Origin: ZYF759 sp046297455
GTDB taxonomy: Bacteria; Pseudomonadota; Alphaproteobacteria; Rhizobiales; Rhizobiaceae
Direction: 5' to 3'
DNA: 64,000 nt
Assembly (NCBI GenBank): GCA_046297455.1
Contig: JBKBIT010000003.1
Span: forward strand, 1-64,000
A program made the position numbers and the translations under genes. How positions within the stretch are numbered: the first letter of the stretch is position 1; each line of letters opens with the position of its first letter. Shown here one piece after another: positions 1 to 9,648 of the stretch. The notes below the pieces were generated by a model, which was not told the origin of the DNA, searched no databases, and was given only the letters and a program-made list of their open reading frames with translations.

Positions 1-2
1 CC

Positions 3-587
3 CGGATCGTGCCCGAGGAATCGATCATCGTCGGCAACACCGTGCTCTACGGCGCCATCGAGGGCGAATGCTACTTCCGCGGCGTGGCCGGCGAGCGTTT
101 CGCCGTTCGCAATTCGGGTGCCGTGGCCGTCGTCGAGGGCGTGGGCGACCATGGCTGCGAGTACATGACGGGTGGCGTTGTCGTGGTCATCGGCCAGACG
201 GGTCGCAACTTCGCTGCCGGCATGTCTGGCGGTGTCGCCTATGTGCTGGACGAGGCGGGCGACTTCGCCGAGCGCTGCAACATGGCGATGGTCGAGCTCG
301 AGCCGGTGCCTGAGGAAGACGACATCCTCGAGAAATTGCACCATCATGGTGGTGATATCGATCACAAGGGCCGCGTCGACGTCGAAGCCGACATGACAGC
401 CCATGACGAGGAGAGGCTCTACCAGCTGATCTCCAATCACCTGGCCTATACGGGGTCGCAGCGCGCGGCTGCCATTCTGGAGAACTGGGCCGACTACCGT
501 CCCAAATTCCGGAAGGTGATGCCGGTCGAATACCGGCGGGCTCTGGAGGAGATGCAACGGATGCGGATGGGTCTGGCGGCCGAATAG
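3..587 (+). CDS. gltB: Glutamate synthase large subunit, C-terminal part (partial)
   Basis: The reading frame is open from the first bases, so only the last ~195 residues are present. The Gly-rich stretch (EGVGDHGCEYMTGG, GQTGRNFAAGMSGG) matches the right-handed beta-helix GXGXG domain that ends the GOGAT large subunit. Known role: GltB converts glutamine plus 2-oxoglutarate into two glutamates with electrons delivered by GltD. gltD follows 75 bp downstream on the same strand, the usual gltBD operon. The catalytic amidotransferase and FMN domains lie outside the window. Confidence 0.95.
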   Translation, partial: RIVPEESIIVGNTVLYGAIEGECYFRGVAGERFAVRNSGAVAVVEGVGDHGCEYMTGGVVVVIGQTGRNFAAGMSGGVAYVLDEAGDFAERCNMAMVELEPVPEEDDILEKLHHHGGDIDHKGRVDVEADMTAHDEERLYQLISNHLAYTGSQRAAAILENWADYRPKFRKVMPVEYRRALEEMQRMRMGLAAE

Positions 588-662
588 CCACCGGGATCCG
601 ACAATCTGGCTGGCACGTGCGCTTGCGCGCCGCGCCCCGACGCGAATGAGTGGAATGGCGAT

Positions 663-2117
663 ATGGGCAAGGTAACAGGATTTCTCGAGATCGATCGGCA
701 GGTACACCAGTACCAGCCGGCCTCCGACCGCATTCGGCACTTCAAGGAGTTCACGCTCCCGATGTCGGACAGCGAGGTCGAGAAACAGGCCGCACGTTGC
801 ATGGATTGCGGCATTCCATTCTGCCATGGGCCGACGGGTTGTCCCATTCACAACCAGATCCCGGACTGGAACGACCTCGTCTATGGCGGGGACTGGGACA
901 ATGCGATCCGCAATCTGCATTCGACCAACAATTTCCCCGAATGGACGGGCCGCATCTGCCCGGCGCCGTGCGAGGAAGCCTGCACGCTGAATCTCGAGGA
1001 CGTGCCGGTTGCCATCAAGACGATCGAGCAGGCGATCGCCGACAAGGCCTATGAAAAGGGATATGTGCGTCCATATCCGCCGGAGCAGAAGACCGGCAAG
1101 AAGGTCGCCATCATCGGATCAGGCCCGGCAGGCATGGCTGCGGCTCAGCAATTGGGACGTGCCGGGCACGACGTCCATGTCTACGAGCGCGAAAGCCGGC
1201 CCGGCGGCCTGATGCGTTTCGGCATTCCCGACTTCAAGATCGAGAAGCACTATATCGACCGCCGCGTCGAGCAGATGCAGGGAGAGGGTGTGACCTTCTT
1301 CTGCAACGTCAATATCGGTGTCGACAAGACCGTGGCCGAACTGCTGGCCGAATACGAGGCGGTACTCTACTGCGGCGGGTCGGAGATCCCGCGGCCTTCG
1401 GATATGCCGGGTCGTGACCTCAAAGGCGTGCACGATGCGATGCCCTATCTGGTGCAGCAGAACAAGCGGGTTGGCCGCGAAGACATACAGTCGGTCGCCT
1501 GGCCGTCCGAGCCGATCCTGGCCGGCGGCAAGCGCGTCGTGGTCGTGGGTGGCGGCGACACGGCTTCAGACTGTGTCGGCACCGCCTTCCGCCAGGGAGC
1601 GATCCGCGTCACGCAGCTCGACATCCGACCGCAGCCGCCAGAGAAGGAAGACAAGCTGACGGTTTGGCCCTACTGGGCGACCAAGATGCGCACGTCCTCC
1701 AGCCAGGCCGAAGGCGCGGAGCGCGAGTTCCAGGTCGCCACGCTGGAGTTCATCGGCGAGGATGGTGTCCTGACCGGGGTCAAATGCTGCGAGGTCGACG
1801 AGAAGCGCAAGCCGATCGCAGGTACGGAATTCGTCATCCGCGCCGACCTGGCCTTCATCGCCATTGGTTTTGCAGGCGTGCTGGGGACCGGTGTTCTGGG
1901 CGAACTCGGCGACAAGCTGAAGACGGAGACGGATGCCCGACGGTCGGTGAACATCGTGGCCAACGATCGCGACTACCGGACTAGCATCGACAGGCTCTAT
2001 GCCGCCGGCGATGTGCGGCGCGGCCAGTCTCTCGTCGTCTGGGCGATCCGTGAAGGTCGACAGGCGGCGCGGGCGATCGACGAGGCTCTGATGGGAACGT
2101 CGCTGCTGCCGCGCTGA
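663..2117 (+). CDS. gltD: Glutamate synthase small subunit (NADPH-GOGAT beta chain)
   Basis: 484 aa, full length for the family. It feeds NADPH electrons through FAD to the large subunit for glutamate synthesis. Seen: N-terminal cysteine clusters at about residues 46, 49, 54, 60 and 99, 103, 107 for [4Fe-4S] centres; an FAD-binding GSGPAG at 152-157; an NADPH-binding GGGDT at 296-300; and a C-terminal second FAD contact (AAGDVRRGQSLVVWAI). The ATG at 663 is the only sensible start because the ferredoxin-like domain begins immediately. It is cotranscribed with gltB; no terminator was seen before the convergent gene at 2130. Confidence 0.97.
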   Translation: MGKVTGFLEIDRQVHQYQPASDRIRHFKEFTLPMSDSEVEKQAARCMDCGIPFCHGPTGCPIHNQIPDWNDLVYGGDWDNAIRNLHSTNNFPEWTGRICPAPCEEACTLNLEDVPVAIKTIEQAIADKAYEKGYVRPYPPEQKTGKKVAIIGSGPAGMAAAQQLGRAGHDVHVYERESRPGGLMRFGIPDFKIEKHYIDRRVEQMQGEGVTFFCNVNIGVDKTVAELLAEYEAVLYCGGSEIPRPSDMPGRDLKGVHDAMPYLVQQNKRVGREDIQSVAWPSEPILAGGKRVVVVGGGDTASDCVGTAFRQGAIRVTQLDIRPQPPEKEDKLTVWPYWATKMRTSSSQAEGAEREFQVATLEFIGEDGVLTGVKCCEVDEKRKPIAGTEFVIRADLAFIAIGFAGVLGTGVLGELGDKLKTETDARRSVNIVANDRDYRTSIDRLYAAGDVRRGQSLVVWAIREGRQAARAIDEALMGTSLLPR

Positions 2118-2129
2118 CGCTTGCGTTGA

Positions 2130-3308
2130 TCAGAGGTCGGTCGGCGACGACCGCGGCCGCTGCAGCTGAAAATCGTCGGCCCGGCCCGGCACGGCGCGCG
2201 TCGCGCCTGCATCGTCAAGCCGTTCGCGCGATTGGGCCCGCGTACCAATCTGTCCGCCGGCCAGTTCGGCAGCACCAAAAAGGGCTGGATCGTTGAGGGC
2301 GATCGGCTGCGTGCGCTCAATCCGGCGCGGGTCGAAGTCCTCCTCGCCCAGACCGGCGGGCAGCTCTGGCCCGAAAACCATCCTCGGCGCCCGCGTTCCA
2401 TCCGTCAGCAGCCTGTTCAGAGGCTTCTCAAGGTAGAAGGCCAGTTTCCGGCGGCCCGCTCTGGTGAGGTTGATGCCGTCTTCTGCACGCAATTGTGCTG
2501 GCTGTCCGTTCATATCGGGCCCGTTTGCGGTGAAATTCCCGTCCTCGTCGACAAAGCCGCCCCAGACATCCACGTATTCGCCGCCGGCATCCTCGACCAC
2601 ACGGCGAAAGAGATCGTTGAACGCGATCATGTCTGACGTCATGTTGCGGAAGCGGAAGGGCACCGTCCCCACCCAGACGAGATGGGCGCCGTGGTCGCTT
2701 ATTTCAGCAGCGAGCCGTGCAGCACGGGCCTCATATTCCTTGTTCCAGGCCTCGCTTCGGGGATCCTGTGCCCGTCCATCGACCACAATCTGCTGGCGGT
2801 CGTTCGCGCCAACCATGACAATGACGATCTTGGGGTTCTCGGCCTCGAGAAATTCCCCGATCCGCCCCGGCCAGTCGAAATAGTCCGCGCGCACGAGCCC
2901 GGACGAGCCACTGGTGCGGGAGGCGATGATCACATCCGGGTTTTCCGCAAAAGCCGTTTCCAGGCCATCAGCGAGCCCGCCGGCGACAAAATCGCCGACG
3001 ATAAGCACCTTGGTCGCATCTTCGGATTTTTCGACTGTGGCTACCGTCTGTCTGACTGCAGGTGTCGTTTGCCGCCGTTGCTGGGTAGCCCGCCGCTGCT
3101 GTTGCGGAGGAGGCGCGGGTTGCGCTGCCGGCTGGTTTGACTGGCCGCTGCCGAACAGGAACCGAAGCAGGCCGCCGCCGGATCGTTCCTGTTGCTGCTG
3201 GGCCTGTGCATTTGAGACGAATCCGAAGGGGGCCGGAGCGGCAACTACCATCACGATGGCCAAGCTCGCCGTCAGTGCCAGTCTGGTTGCCGTTCCGAAC
3301 ATAGACAA
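2130..3308 (-). CDS. DUF459 / SGNH-hydrolase-fold periplasmic protein lacking the usual catalytic Ser and His
   Basis: 392 aa. A hydrophobic signal segment at ~8-36 ends in AQAQQQ, followed by a low-complexity Pro/Gln linker (to ~95) and an SGNH-like domain. Blocks are recognisable: block I reads VLIVGDF (101-107) where active enzymes have GDS; block III reads GAND (167-170); block V reads DGINLTRAG where active enzymes have DxxH. Both catalytic Ser and His therefore appear replaced (F107, N280). Known: DUF459 proteins are predicted envelope SGNH proteins often near peptidoglycan or polysaccharide genes. Here it sits downstream of an MltB-type transglycosylase on the same strand. Function is unproven; it may be a non-catalytic binding protein. 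Confidence 0.85.
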   Translation of the reverse strand: MSMFGTATRLALTASLAIVMVVAAPAPFGFVSNAQAQQQQERSGGGLLRFLFGSGQSNQPAAQPAPPPQQQRRATQQRRQTTPAVRQTVATVEKSEDATKVLIVGDFVAGGLADGLETAFAENPDVIIASRTSGSSGLVRADYFDWPGRIGEFLEAENPKIVIVMVGANDRQQIVVDGRAQDPRSEAWNKEYEARAARLAAEISDHGAHLVWVGTVPFRFRNMTSDMIAFNDLFRRVVEDAGGEYVDVWGGFVDEDGNFTANGPDMNGQPAQLRAEDGINLTRAGRRKLAFYLEKPLNRLLTDGTRAPRMVFGPELPAGLGEEDFDPRRIERTQPIALNDPALFGAAELAGGQIGTRAQSRERLDDAGATRAVPGRADDFQLQRPRSSPTDL

Positions 3309-3326
3309 AGGATGTCGTCCTTTCCC

Positions 3327-4553
3327 TTACCGCCCTCTGAGTCGGTTCAATACTTCGAGGCTCGGATGGCCATCAGCGGCCAGACCCTGACGCTGCTGAA
3401 AAGCCGTAATGGCCGCGCGCGATGCTGGTCCGATCCTACCGTCGATTTCGCCATCATAATAGCCCATGCTCGACAGTCGCTGCTGCAACTCCTGGGCTTC
3501 GGCAAATGAAAGCCGCGTAAAGGGGCGTGACCAGTCTCTCGTGTAGGCGCCGTGACCGGCGATCTGGTCTGCCAGCATGCCCACGGAGAGGGCGTAGAGA
3601 TCGGAATTGTTGTAGCGTTTCAGCATGTTGAAGTTGTGCAGCACGAGAAACGCAATGCCGTCTCGGCCCTGGGGTACTTTCAACTCGGCACGGTCATTGG
3701 GCCGTGGATACGACTGTCCATTGGCCCGTACGACGCCGATCCGTTCCCACTCGGCCAAAGTCATGGTACCGCTTGGGAAGCGTCGGCCCTCCGGCAGCCG
3801 GACCTCGTAGCCCCAGGCGTGCCCGGAACGCCAGCCATTGGCCCGCAGCAGATTGGCAGCCGATCCCAGTGCATCCGGAATCGAATTCCAGATGTCACGG
3901 CGACCATTGCCGTCCATGTCCACGGCCCAGGTCTGGTAGCTGGTCGGAATAAACTGGGTGTGCCCCATTGCGCCTGCCCACGAGCCGGTCATCTGGCTGA
4001 CGTCAACATCGCCGTTCTGCAAGATCTGCAATGCTGCGACGAGTTGTTGGCGACCGAAACGCTGCCGCCGCTGATCGCCATAAGCGAGTGTTGCTAGCGA
4101 ACGGATCGTGCTGCGCACCTGGCGCGGGTTGTTGAGCGCCTCGCCGTAACGCGATTCGATCGACCATATCGCCAACACGATATAGCGGCTGACACCAAAG
4201 CGCTGTTCCACGGCATCGAGCAGACGGGCGTGGCGCTGGGCCATCGCGCGGCCGTTGGCGATCGCTTCCTCGTTCACCTGGTTGTCGAAATACTGCCAGA
4301 CTGGCGCGTTGAACTCGGGTTGGTTGTTGGCTAGCCGCAACACCTCCGGGTCGGGTGCCGAAATGCCCGAAAAAGCTCGGTCGAATGTTGCGTTGGTTAT
4401 GCCATTCTGGTTGGCTATTGCGCGGAACTGCTGCACCCAGCGTTGGAAGTTTGCGTCCGCATGAGCCGGAAGCGTTGAAACAAGCAGGGCCGCCGCGACA
4501 AAGAGTATCGCGCTGGCCGTGATCATCCGCCCGGCAATCGTGTTGGTCGACAT
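3327..4553 (-). CDS. Lytic murein transglycosylase, MltB family with C-terminal peptidoglycan-binding domain
   Basis: 408 aa from the chosen ATG, which has a strong Shine-Dalgarno (GAGGAGGT) four bases upstream and begins a clear signal peptide ending near LPAHA (residue ~32). A longer open frame to 4619 has no such site. The catalytic acid is predicted as E133 in AIWSIESRYGEAL. GSWAGAMGHTQFIP is the family substrate-binding signature. A PG_binding_1 repeat occupies ~345-405 (LQQRLSSMGYYDGEIDGRIG). Known reaction: non-hydrolytic cleavage of MurNAc-GlcNAc bonds giving 1,6-anhydro ends, in the periplasm. The 'HADANF' end suggests a soluble periplasmic form, with no lipobox. Confidence 0.93.
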   Translation of the reverse strand: MSTNTIAGRMITASAILFVAAALLVSTLPAHADANFQRWVQQFRAIANQNGITNATFDRAFSGISAPDPEVLRLANNQPEFNAPVWQYFDNQVNEEAIANGRAMAQRHARLLDAVEQRFGVSRYIVLAIWSIESRYGEALNNPRQVRSTIRSLATLAYGDQRRQRFGRQQLVAALQILQNGDVDVSQMTGSWAGAMGHTQFIPTSYQTWAVDMDGNGRRDIWNSIPDALGSAANLLRANGWRSGHAWGYEVRLPEGRRFPSGTMTLAEWERIGVVRANGQSYPRPNDRAELKVPQGRDGIAFLVLHNFNMLKRYNNSDLYALSVGMLADQIAGHGAYTRDWSRPFTRLSFAEAQELQQRLSSMGYYDGEIDGRIGPASRAAITAFQQRQGLAADGHPSLEVLNRLRGR

Positions 4554-4785
4554 TGTCACCTCCTCGGAAAGCCTTGAAGAACTTTCATCGCCGAAGGCGG
4601 TTAGGAAAGAGTTTACCATAACCCATTTCGATCATGAACGTGCTGATGTTCCGGCCAGAATCGACTGTCCGTTCGATAAACGTCAATATCGGCATGAAAA
4701 TGTCAGTGAAGATCGGCAGCCCGGTTTTCGGTCGACATGGTTCATGAGCGCCCCTAATCCGCAGGGGAAAACCCGGAGGAGCTGA

Positions 4786-5658
4786 ATGAAGAGAGTAAGA
4801 AAAGCCGTTTTTCCCGTTGCAGGCCTCGGCACGAGATTTCTGCCCGCCACCAAGGCGATTCCCAAGGAAATGCTGACGGTGGTCGATCGGCCGGTCATCC
4901 AGTATGTGCTCGACGAGGCGCGTGATGCCGGGATCGAGCATTTCATTTTTGTTACCGGACGGAACAAGGCAGCGATCGAAGATCACTTCGACGTGCAGTA
5001 CGAACTCTACGACATGTTGGCCAAGCGCGGGAAAACGGACGTTCTTGACATGCTTCTCGCCCAGCAGCCCCAGGCCGGAGACATAAGCTTTACCAGGCAG
5101 CAGGAACCCCTGGGGCTGGGACATGCCGTATGGTGCGCCCGCGAACTGGTGGGAGATGAGCCCTTCGCTCTTTTGTTGCCGGACATGATCATGCGTGCCC
5201 AGACGAGTTGCATGAGCGGCATGATGGACCTTTATCGTCAGACCGGCGGCAATATCATTGCGGTGGAGGAATGCGATCCATCGGACACCGGGAAATATGG
5301 CATTGTCGCACCGGGACCGGATACTGCCGGAGGCGGTTTCGAGATCACGGGAATGGTTGAAAAGCCTGCCCCCGCTGACGCTCCGTCCAATCTCTTCATC
5401 AACGGTCGCTACATCCTGCAGCCGGAGATATTCGATGTCCTCGCGACGCAGGAGCGCGGCGCCGGAAACGAGATTCAACTGACCGACGGCATGTTCAAGC
5501 TGCGGGACGGACAAAAACTGATCGGGTACCGATACAGCGGGGAGACCTATGATTGCGGTACGCCGGAAGGTTTCGTCGAAGCCAATGTAGCCTTTGCGCT
5601 TGCTCGCGATGATCTCCGCGACAAGGTGAAGGAGATCCTCACCTCGCGGCTGGGCTGA
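4786..5658 (+). CDS. galU: UTP-glucose-1-phosphate uridylyltransferase
   Basis: 290 aa, normal for bacterial GalU. It makes UDP-glucose from UTP and glucose-1-phosphate for polysaccharide and LPS synthesis. Seen: the nucleotide-binding N-terminus AGLGTRFLPATKAIPKEML, and family blocks EKPAP, NGRYILQPEIF and the C-terminal YDCGTPEGFVEAN. A good ribosome site (GGAGGAG) lies eight bases upstream of the ATG. It is divergent from the transglycosylase; the 230 bp between them holds both promoters, which I could not place with confidence. Confidence 0.97.
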   Translation: MKRVRKAVFPVAGLGTRFLPATKAIPKEMLTVVDRPVIQYVLDEARDAGIEHFIFVTGRNKAAIEDHFDVQYELYDMLAKRGKTDVLDMLLAQQPQAGDISFTRQQEPLGLGHAVWCARELVGDEPFALLLPDMIMRAQTSCMSGMMDLYRQTGGNIIAVEECDPSDTGKYGIVAPGPDTAGGGFEITGMVEKPAPADAPSNLFINGRYILQPEIFDVLATQERGAGNEIQLTDGMFKLRDGQKLIGYRYSGETYDCGTPEGFVEANVAFALARDDLRDKVKEILTSRLG

Positions 5659-5663
5659 GCGTG

Positions 5664-7295
5664 TCAGCGCTGGGCACGCAAACCCAGATACACACTGGTC
5701 TCGCTGTTGTTCCTGCTGGGTTGGCTGGACGTGAACCGTTCGTGCCGTACGCGGCCAACGAGGCCGGCGTAGCGATTGAGCCACCATGTCACGCTGGCCT
5801 CGCCCCTCAGCGTGATGTCGTGATCCGGCGATCCCGGATAGCGCCGGTAATCGATGCCAAAGGTCGTCTGGCCAGTCAGATTTGAGCGTAACTCGCGTGC
5901 GAGTGTCAGGCTGCCAGTGTACAGCAATGTTCCCGTCTCTCCCGGCGCCGTCGAACCTTCGACGGTCGTCGAGCCTGCAAGGGTGACTGTCGTGCCCCGA
6001 ACAGGCGACCAGTCTATATTGCCTTGCAGCGACAGCCCTGAAATGGGGTTGAGATTTGCATCGTCTGGTCTTTCGGTCAGCCAGCCCGCAGCCAATTCGC
6101 CCGACAGTTTCTCACCAAGATCAAGCTCGAGGCCGCCGCGCAGCGCATAGCGATTGGTAGACCGAGCAAATCCCGAGGAGTCTATCCTGACATCCTGCAG
6201 GCGCCGCCCGATCTCGCCTTCCACAAATGGGCGCAGGGCAGGGGAGATGGCATAGCCTCCGCGAAGAGACAGGCTCGCCAGTGTGGAGTTCCGCTCCCTT
6301 TGGGAAACGAAAGTGTCGTCGGTCAGCCGGGCATTCTCGTAGAGAGAACGCTCAAGCCGACCGGTAATGGCAAAACGGGCGAGACCCTCATCCTTCGCCA
6401 GGCCGGCGGTTCCCGTCAGCACATGTCGATTGGCCCTTCTTGCAACGTCTGCCAGGGCTTCCGGGGCATTGGCGGATTCGGGTCTGAGATCATAGGCAAA
6501 TCCACCCGTGGCCGAGAATTCACCTGGCAGCTCCAGCCGGAATCTGGCGTCGACATTGCCTTCCAGTTCGGACACCGGCGCCCCCGCGATCGCCCTGCGG
6601 ATGACGCCGGTCCCGGTTAAGTTGGCGGAATGCCGGCCCCAATCCGAGCGCGCTTCCAGCCGAAGTGCCGTTTCGGAGACGGTCGAACTCCGGCTGCCGG
6701 CCGCACCGCCCGTGTTGGAGATATGGCCGATGCCCTGTTCGATGGATGGAAAGAGATCGAAATTGCCCAGGCGAATGCCTACTGGCGCGAAGGGGGTGGG
6801 ATCCGCTGCTCGGTCCAGCCCTTCGATCGGGCCAAGTCTCACACTTTCTGGGCCTTCCCGGCGCATGTCGTCCATCTCGAGCCCTTCGAGCGGCTGTGCT
6901 CTTGTCGTGCCGGTGGTCAGGTCTTCCAGCTCTGCGATGGGGCGGGCTGTCTGCCCTTCGGCCGTTGAGGACGTGACCGACCGGGCCTCCAGCGGTTCGG
7001 GAAAGATGTCCGGGGCTTCCCGAGATGCAGCGGCGGCTGCCTGTGACGTCCGAGGGCGAATTGATGTCGATGCAGTTGTCGTCGGGTCCGTTTCTGCTTG
7101 CGGATTGGTCGTGCGCCCGGCCGTGGCGGTTCGCTCCACGAGGCTTCCAGAAAGGGTGCCACGCAGGCCAGAGGATTGCTGTGACAAGGCTCCCTCGGCG
7201 CCAAACAGGGCCAGCGCCATGCCGGCAAGGAACAGGCCCGCGGCCAAAAGGGTCGCGTGCCGTTTCAGCCCGTACTGTGCCTGTCCTGGAAACAT
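5664..7295 (-). CDS. Outer-membrane beta-barrel protein (BBP2-like)
   Basis: 543 aa. A signal segment at ~15-38 (LLAAGLFLAGMALALF...ALSQQ) is followed by ~180 residues of low-complexity Thr/Ala/Glu-rich sequence, then ~330 residues of alternating hydrophobic/polar beta-strands (for example RLELPGEFSATGGFAYDL and AGLVGRVRHERF). The last residues are YLGLRAQR rather than a terminal Phe. This pattern matches the 'outer membrane beta-barrel protein' family common in rhizobia (PF10082-like). No substrate can be inferred. It converges on galU with a 5 bp gap. A link to exopolysaccharide export is possible from the neighbourhood but not shown. Confidence 0.75.
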   Translation of the reverse strand: MFPGQAQYGLKRHATLLAAGLFLAGMALALFGAEGALSQQSSGLRGTLSGSLVERTATAGRTTNPQAETDPTTTASTSIRPRTSQAAAAASREAPDIFPEPLEARSVTSSTAEGQTARPIAELEDLTTGTTRAQPLEGLEMDDMRREGPESVRLGPIEGLDRAADPTPFAPVGIRLGNFDLFPSIEQGIGHISNTGGAAGSRSSTVSETALRLEARSDWGRHSANLTGTGVIRRAIAGAPVSELEGNVDARFRLELPGEFSATGGFAYDLRPESANAPEALADVARRANRHVLTGTAGLAKDEGLARFAITGRLERSLYENARLTDDTFVSQRERNSTLASLSLRGGYAISPALRPFVEGEIGRRLQDVRIDSSGFARSTNRYALRGGLELDLGEKLSGELAAGWLTERPDDANLNPISGLSLQGNIDWSPVRGTTVTLAGSTTVEGSTAPGETGTLLYTGSLTLARELRSNLTGQTTFGIDYRRYPGSPDHDITLRGEASVTWWLNRYAGLVGRVRHERFTSSQPSRNNSETSVYLGLRAQR

Positions 7296-7445
7296 CCCTG
7301 GCCAATCGATATGTTGCGGGAGTACCGCAAAAGATTGCCGAACGGTAAACGTGCTTGGTTAATGGATCGTTGAGATTTGCCGGCAGGCTGTGCGAAGCGA
7401 CAGACGCAAATGGACATCGACGCGCTTTGGCGCTATCGCAGACCC

Positions 7446-8447
7446 ATGTTAACCAGACCCCAGCAGAACCAGGTGAGCGCACAGGCTGCCATTGAATCAG
7501 CACTCAGGACGGTCCGCATCGAGGCGACCGGGCTGGAGGCGCTTGCCGAAGCTCTTCAGAATGGGCTTGCCGGTCCCTTCGCGGAGGCGGTTCAACTGCT
7601 GTCGGCGATATCGGGTCGTGTCATCGTGACCGGCGTCGGCAAGAGCGGCCATATCGGCTCGAAGATTGCGGCCACGCTCGCTTCGACCGGCACGCCGGCC
7701 TATTTCGTGCATCCGGTCGAGGCAAATCATGGCGATCTCGGCATGATCGCGGAGAACGACGCGGTTCTGGCCCTGTCGTGGTCGGGCGAGAGCGAGGAGT
7801 TGAAAGGCATTGTCGCCTATTCGCGCCGCTACTCCATTCCGCTGGTGGCGATCACGTCAGGCAGGGAATCCGCGTTGGCGCGCCAGTCAAATGTCGTGTT
7901 GGCCTTGCCGAAAACGGCGGAGGCCTGCCCGCACGGCTTGGCACCCACAACATCGACCCTGCAGCAACTGGCCGTCGGCGATGCGCTGGCAGTGGCGCTG
8001 CTCGAGGCGCGAGGGTTCACGCCAGACAATTTCCGCACCTTTCATCCGGGAGGGCGGCTGGGTGCCAGCCTGACCAAGCTGCGCGAATTCATGCACACCG
8101 GTGCCGAGATGCCGCTCGTGCCCATGGGTACCAGCCTGCCGGACGCCGTGATGACGCTGTCGGAAAAGCGGTTCGGTTGCGTCTGCGTCGTGGATGGCGA
8201 AGGCTTGCTGGTCGGCATCATCACCGATGGTGATCTTGCCCGTCACCTCGACCGCAACCTGGCTGCGCTGAAGGTCGAAGACGTGATGACACGCGATCCA
8301 AAGACCGCCCAGCCCGACATGCTGTCGGGCGTGGCGACCGGCCTCATCAACGACCACAACATCAGCGCGCTGGTTGTCGTGGAAGAGGACGGCCGGCCGG
8401 CCGGCATCGTCCATTTCCACGATCTTCTGCGGATCGGCGCGGCCTGA
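7446..8447 (+). CDS. kdsD: Arabinose-5-phosphate isomerase (KpsF/GutQ/KdsD family)
   Basis: 333 aa from the chosen ATG. In-frame starts at 7377 and 7410 exist but would add sequence not expected in the family. It converts ribulose-5-phosphate to arabinose-5-phosphate, the first step to Kdo for LPS. Seen: an N-terminal SIS sugar-isomerase domain with GVGKSGHIG at 63-71, HPVEANHGDLGM and a serine-rich SWSGES loop, then two CBS domains (roughly 205-330). It converges on the protease gene with a 2 bp gap. GutQ-like paralogues cannot be separated by sequence alone. Confidence 0.92.
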   Translation: MLTRPQQNQVSAQAAIESALRTVRIEATGLEALAEALQNGLAGPFAEAVQLLSAISGRVIVTGVGKSGHIGSKIAATLASTGTPAYFVHPVEANHGDLGMIAENDAVLALSWSGESEELKGIVAYSRRYSIPLVAITSGRESALARQSNVVLALPKTAEACPHGLAPTTSTLQQLAVGDALAVALLEARGFTPDNFRTFHPGGRLGASLTKLREFMHTGAEMPLVPMGTSLPDAVMTLSEKRFGCVCVVDGEGLLVGIITDGDLARHLDRNLAALKVEDVMTRDPKTAQPDMLSGVATGLINDHNISALVVVEEDGRPAGIVHFHDLLRIGAA

Positions 8448-8449
8448 GC

Positions 8450-9565
8450 CTAGCCTCGGGCGCGCCTGACGCGGCCGAAGCTGAAGCCCTCCGGCACGGC
8501 TGAGCGAACCATCAGCATCTCGCCGATATTCTCGTGCGTGACCAGCCCGACGAGCCGGCCCACACTGTCGACGGCTGCCACGGCCGGCGCCCCGGATTCC
8601 TGCAGCAGCTTCAGCGCATCGGTCAGGGACTGGCGATGATGGATGGTCGGCACATCGCGCTGCATCGCCTTCTCGACGGTGGCATGCGGTCCCAGTTCCT
8701 TCAGTCCACGGATCATGTCGTTGCGGGTCAAAACGCCTTCGAGCCTGTCGTCGGCGGTCAGAACAGGAAATTCGTGCTGGCTCGTGTCGAGCAGCGCCTC
8801 GACGGCATGGGCAAGACTGGAAGAAGGCTGAAGAGACGCATACTGGCGCACCATCACGTCGCCGACCAGAACACTGGAGGAAATGTCGCGGATCTGGGCG
8901 GTCTGGCTTTCAGCCGTGGCGGCCAGATAGACGAAGATGGCGATGAAGATCAGGATCGGATTGTAGAGAAGTCCGAGAAAGCCCAGCACGAAGGCCATGC
9001 CCTGGCCGATGGTGGCCGCGATCTGGGTCGCCCGGGCCCAGCTCATGCGCGAGGCAAGCGCTGCACGGAGCACGCGGCCGCCATCCATCGGAAAGGCGGG
9101 GATCATGTTGAAGATGACCAGGAAGATGTTCACGCCGGCCAGCCGAACAAGAAAGTTCACGCGGGGATCCTCGACATTCGCCATGTCGGCGAGCTGTCCC
9201 GTGCCGCCAAGCGCCAGCAGGATGACGACCGCGATGACGATATTGACCGCCGGTCCGGCAATGGCGATCACGAATTCCTGCCAGGGTTCTTCCGGCATGC
9301 GCTCGAGCCGGGCCAGCCCGCCAATTGGCAGCAACGTGATGTCGGGCGTCTTGATGCCGAAGCGGCGGGCGGCCAGCGCGTGGCCGAATTCGTGGGCAAC
9401 GACGCAGGCAAACACGGCGAGAATGAAGAGCACGCCTTCCCAGGCCGCTGGCACGCCACCGATCTGATAGTGCATCCACCAGAACCAGGCGAGGATCAGC
9501 GCAAAGGTGACGTGCACCCGCACCTGCGTGCCGGCTATGGTGGCGATCCTGAACGACCAGCTCAT
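8450..9565 (-). CDS. Site-2 protease family zinc metalloprotease with CBS pair
   Basis: 371 aa. This is an intramembrane M50-type peptidase: zinc-binding HEFGH at 58-62, and the third ligand Asp161 within NMIPAFPMDGGR (153-164). About six hydrophobic helices fill residues 15-210. A tandem CBS domain (~225-355) follows, possibly sensing an adenine nucleotide. Known members cleave transmembrane or anti-sigma proteins; the substrate here is unknown and no anti-sigma gene is adjacent. It resembles the SpoIVFB-like CBS-containing subgroup. Confidence 0.92.
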   Translation of the reverse strand: MSWSFRIATIAGTQVRVHVTFALILAWFWWMHYQIGGVPAAWEGVLFILAVFACVVAHEFGHALAARRFGIKTPDITLLPIGGLARLERMPEEPWQEFVIAIAGPAVNIVIAVVILLALGGTGQLADMANVEDPRVNFLVRLAGVNIFLVIFNMIPAFPMDGGRVLRAALASRMSWARATQIAATIGQGMAFVLGFLGLLYNPILIFIAIFVYLAATAESQTAQIRDISSSVLVGDVMVRQYASLQPSSSLAHAVEALLDTSQHEFPVLTADDRLEGVLTRNDMIRGLKELGPHATVEKAMQRDVPTIHHRQSLTDALKLLQESGAPAVAAVDSVGRLVGLVTHENIGEMLMVRSAVPEGFSFGRVRRARG

Positions 9566-9648
9566 AGATGTCCTCGTTGCGACGGTTTGGCCTGCTGGAC
9601 TTTAATGTAGTCAGGCCGGATGTATTTGTCCTGCCGCAAGGCGCATGG

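Noticed and set aside
4585..5787. 400-codon open frame antisense to galU
   Set aside because: Shadow frame; galU is unambiguous.
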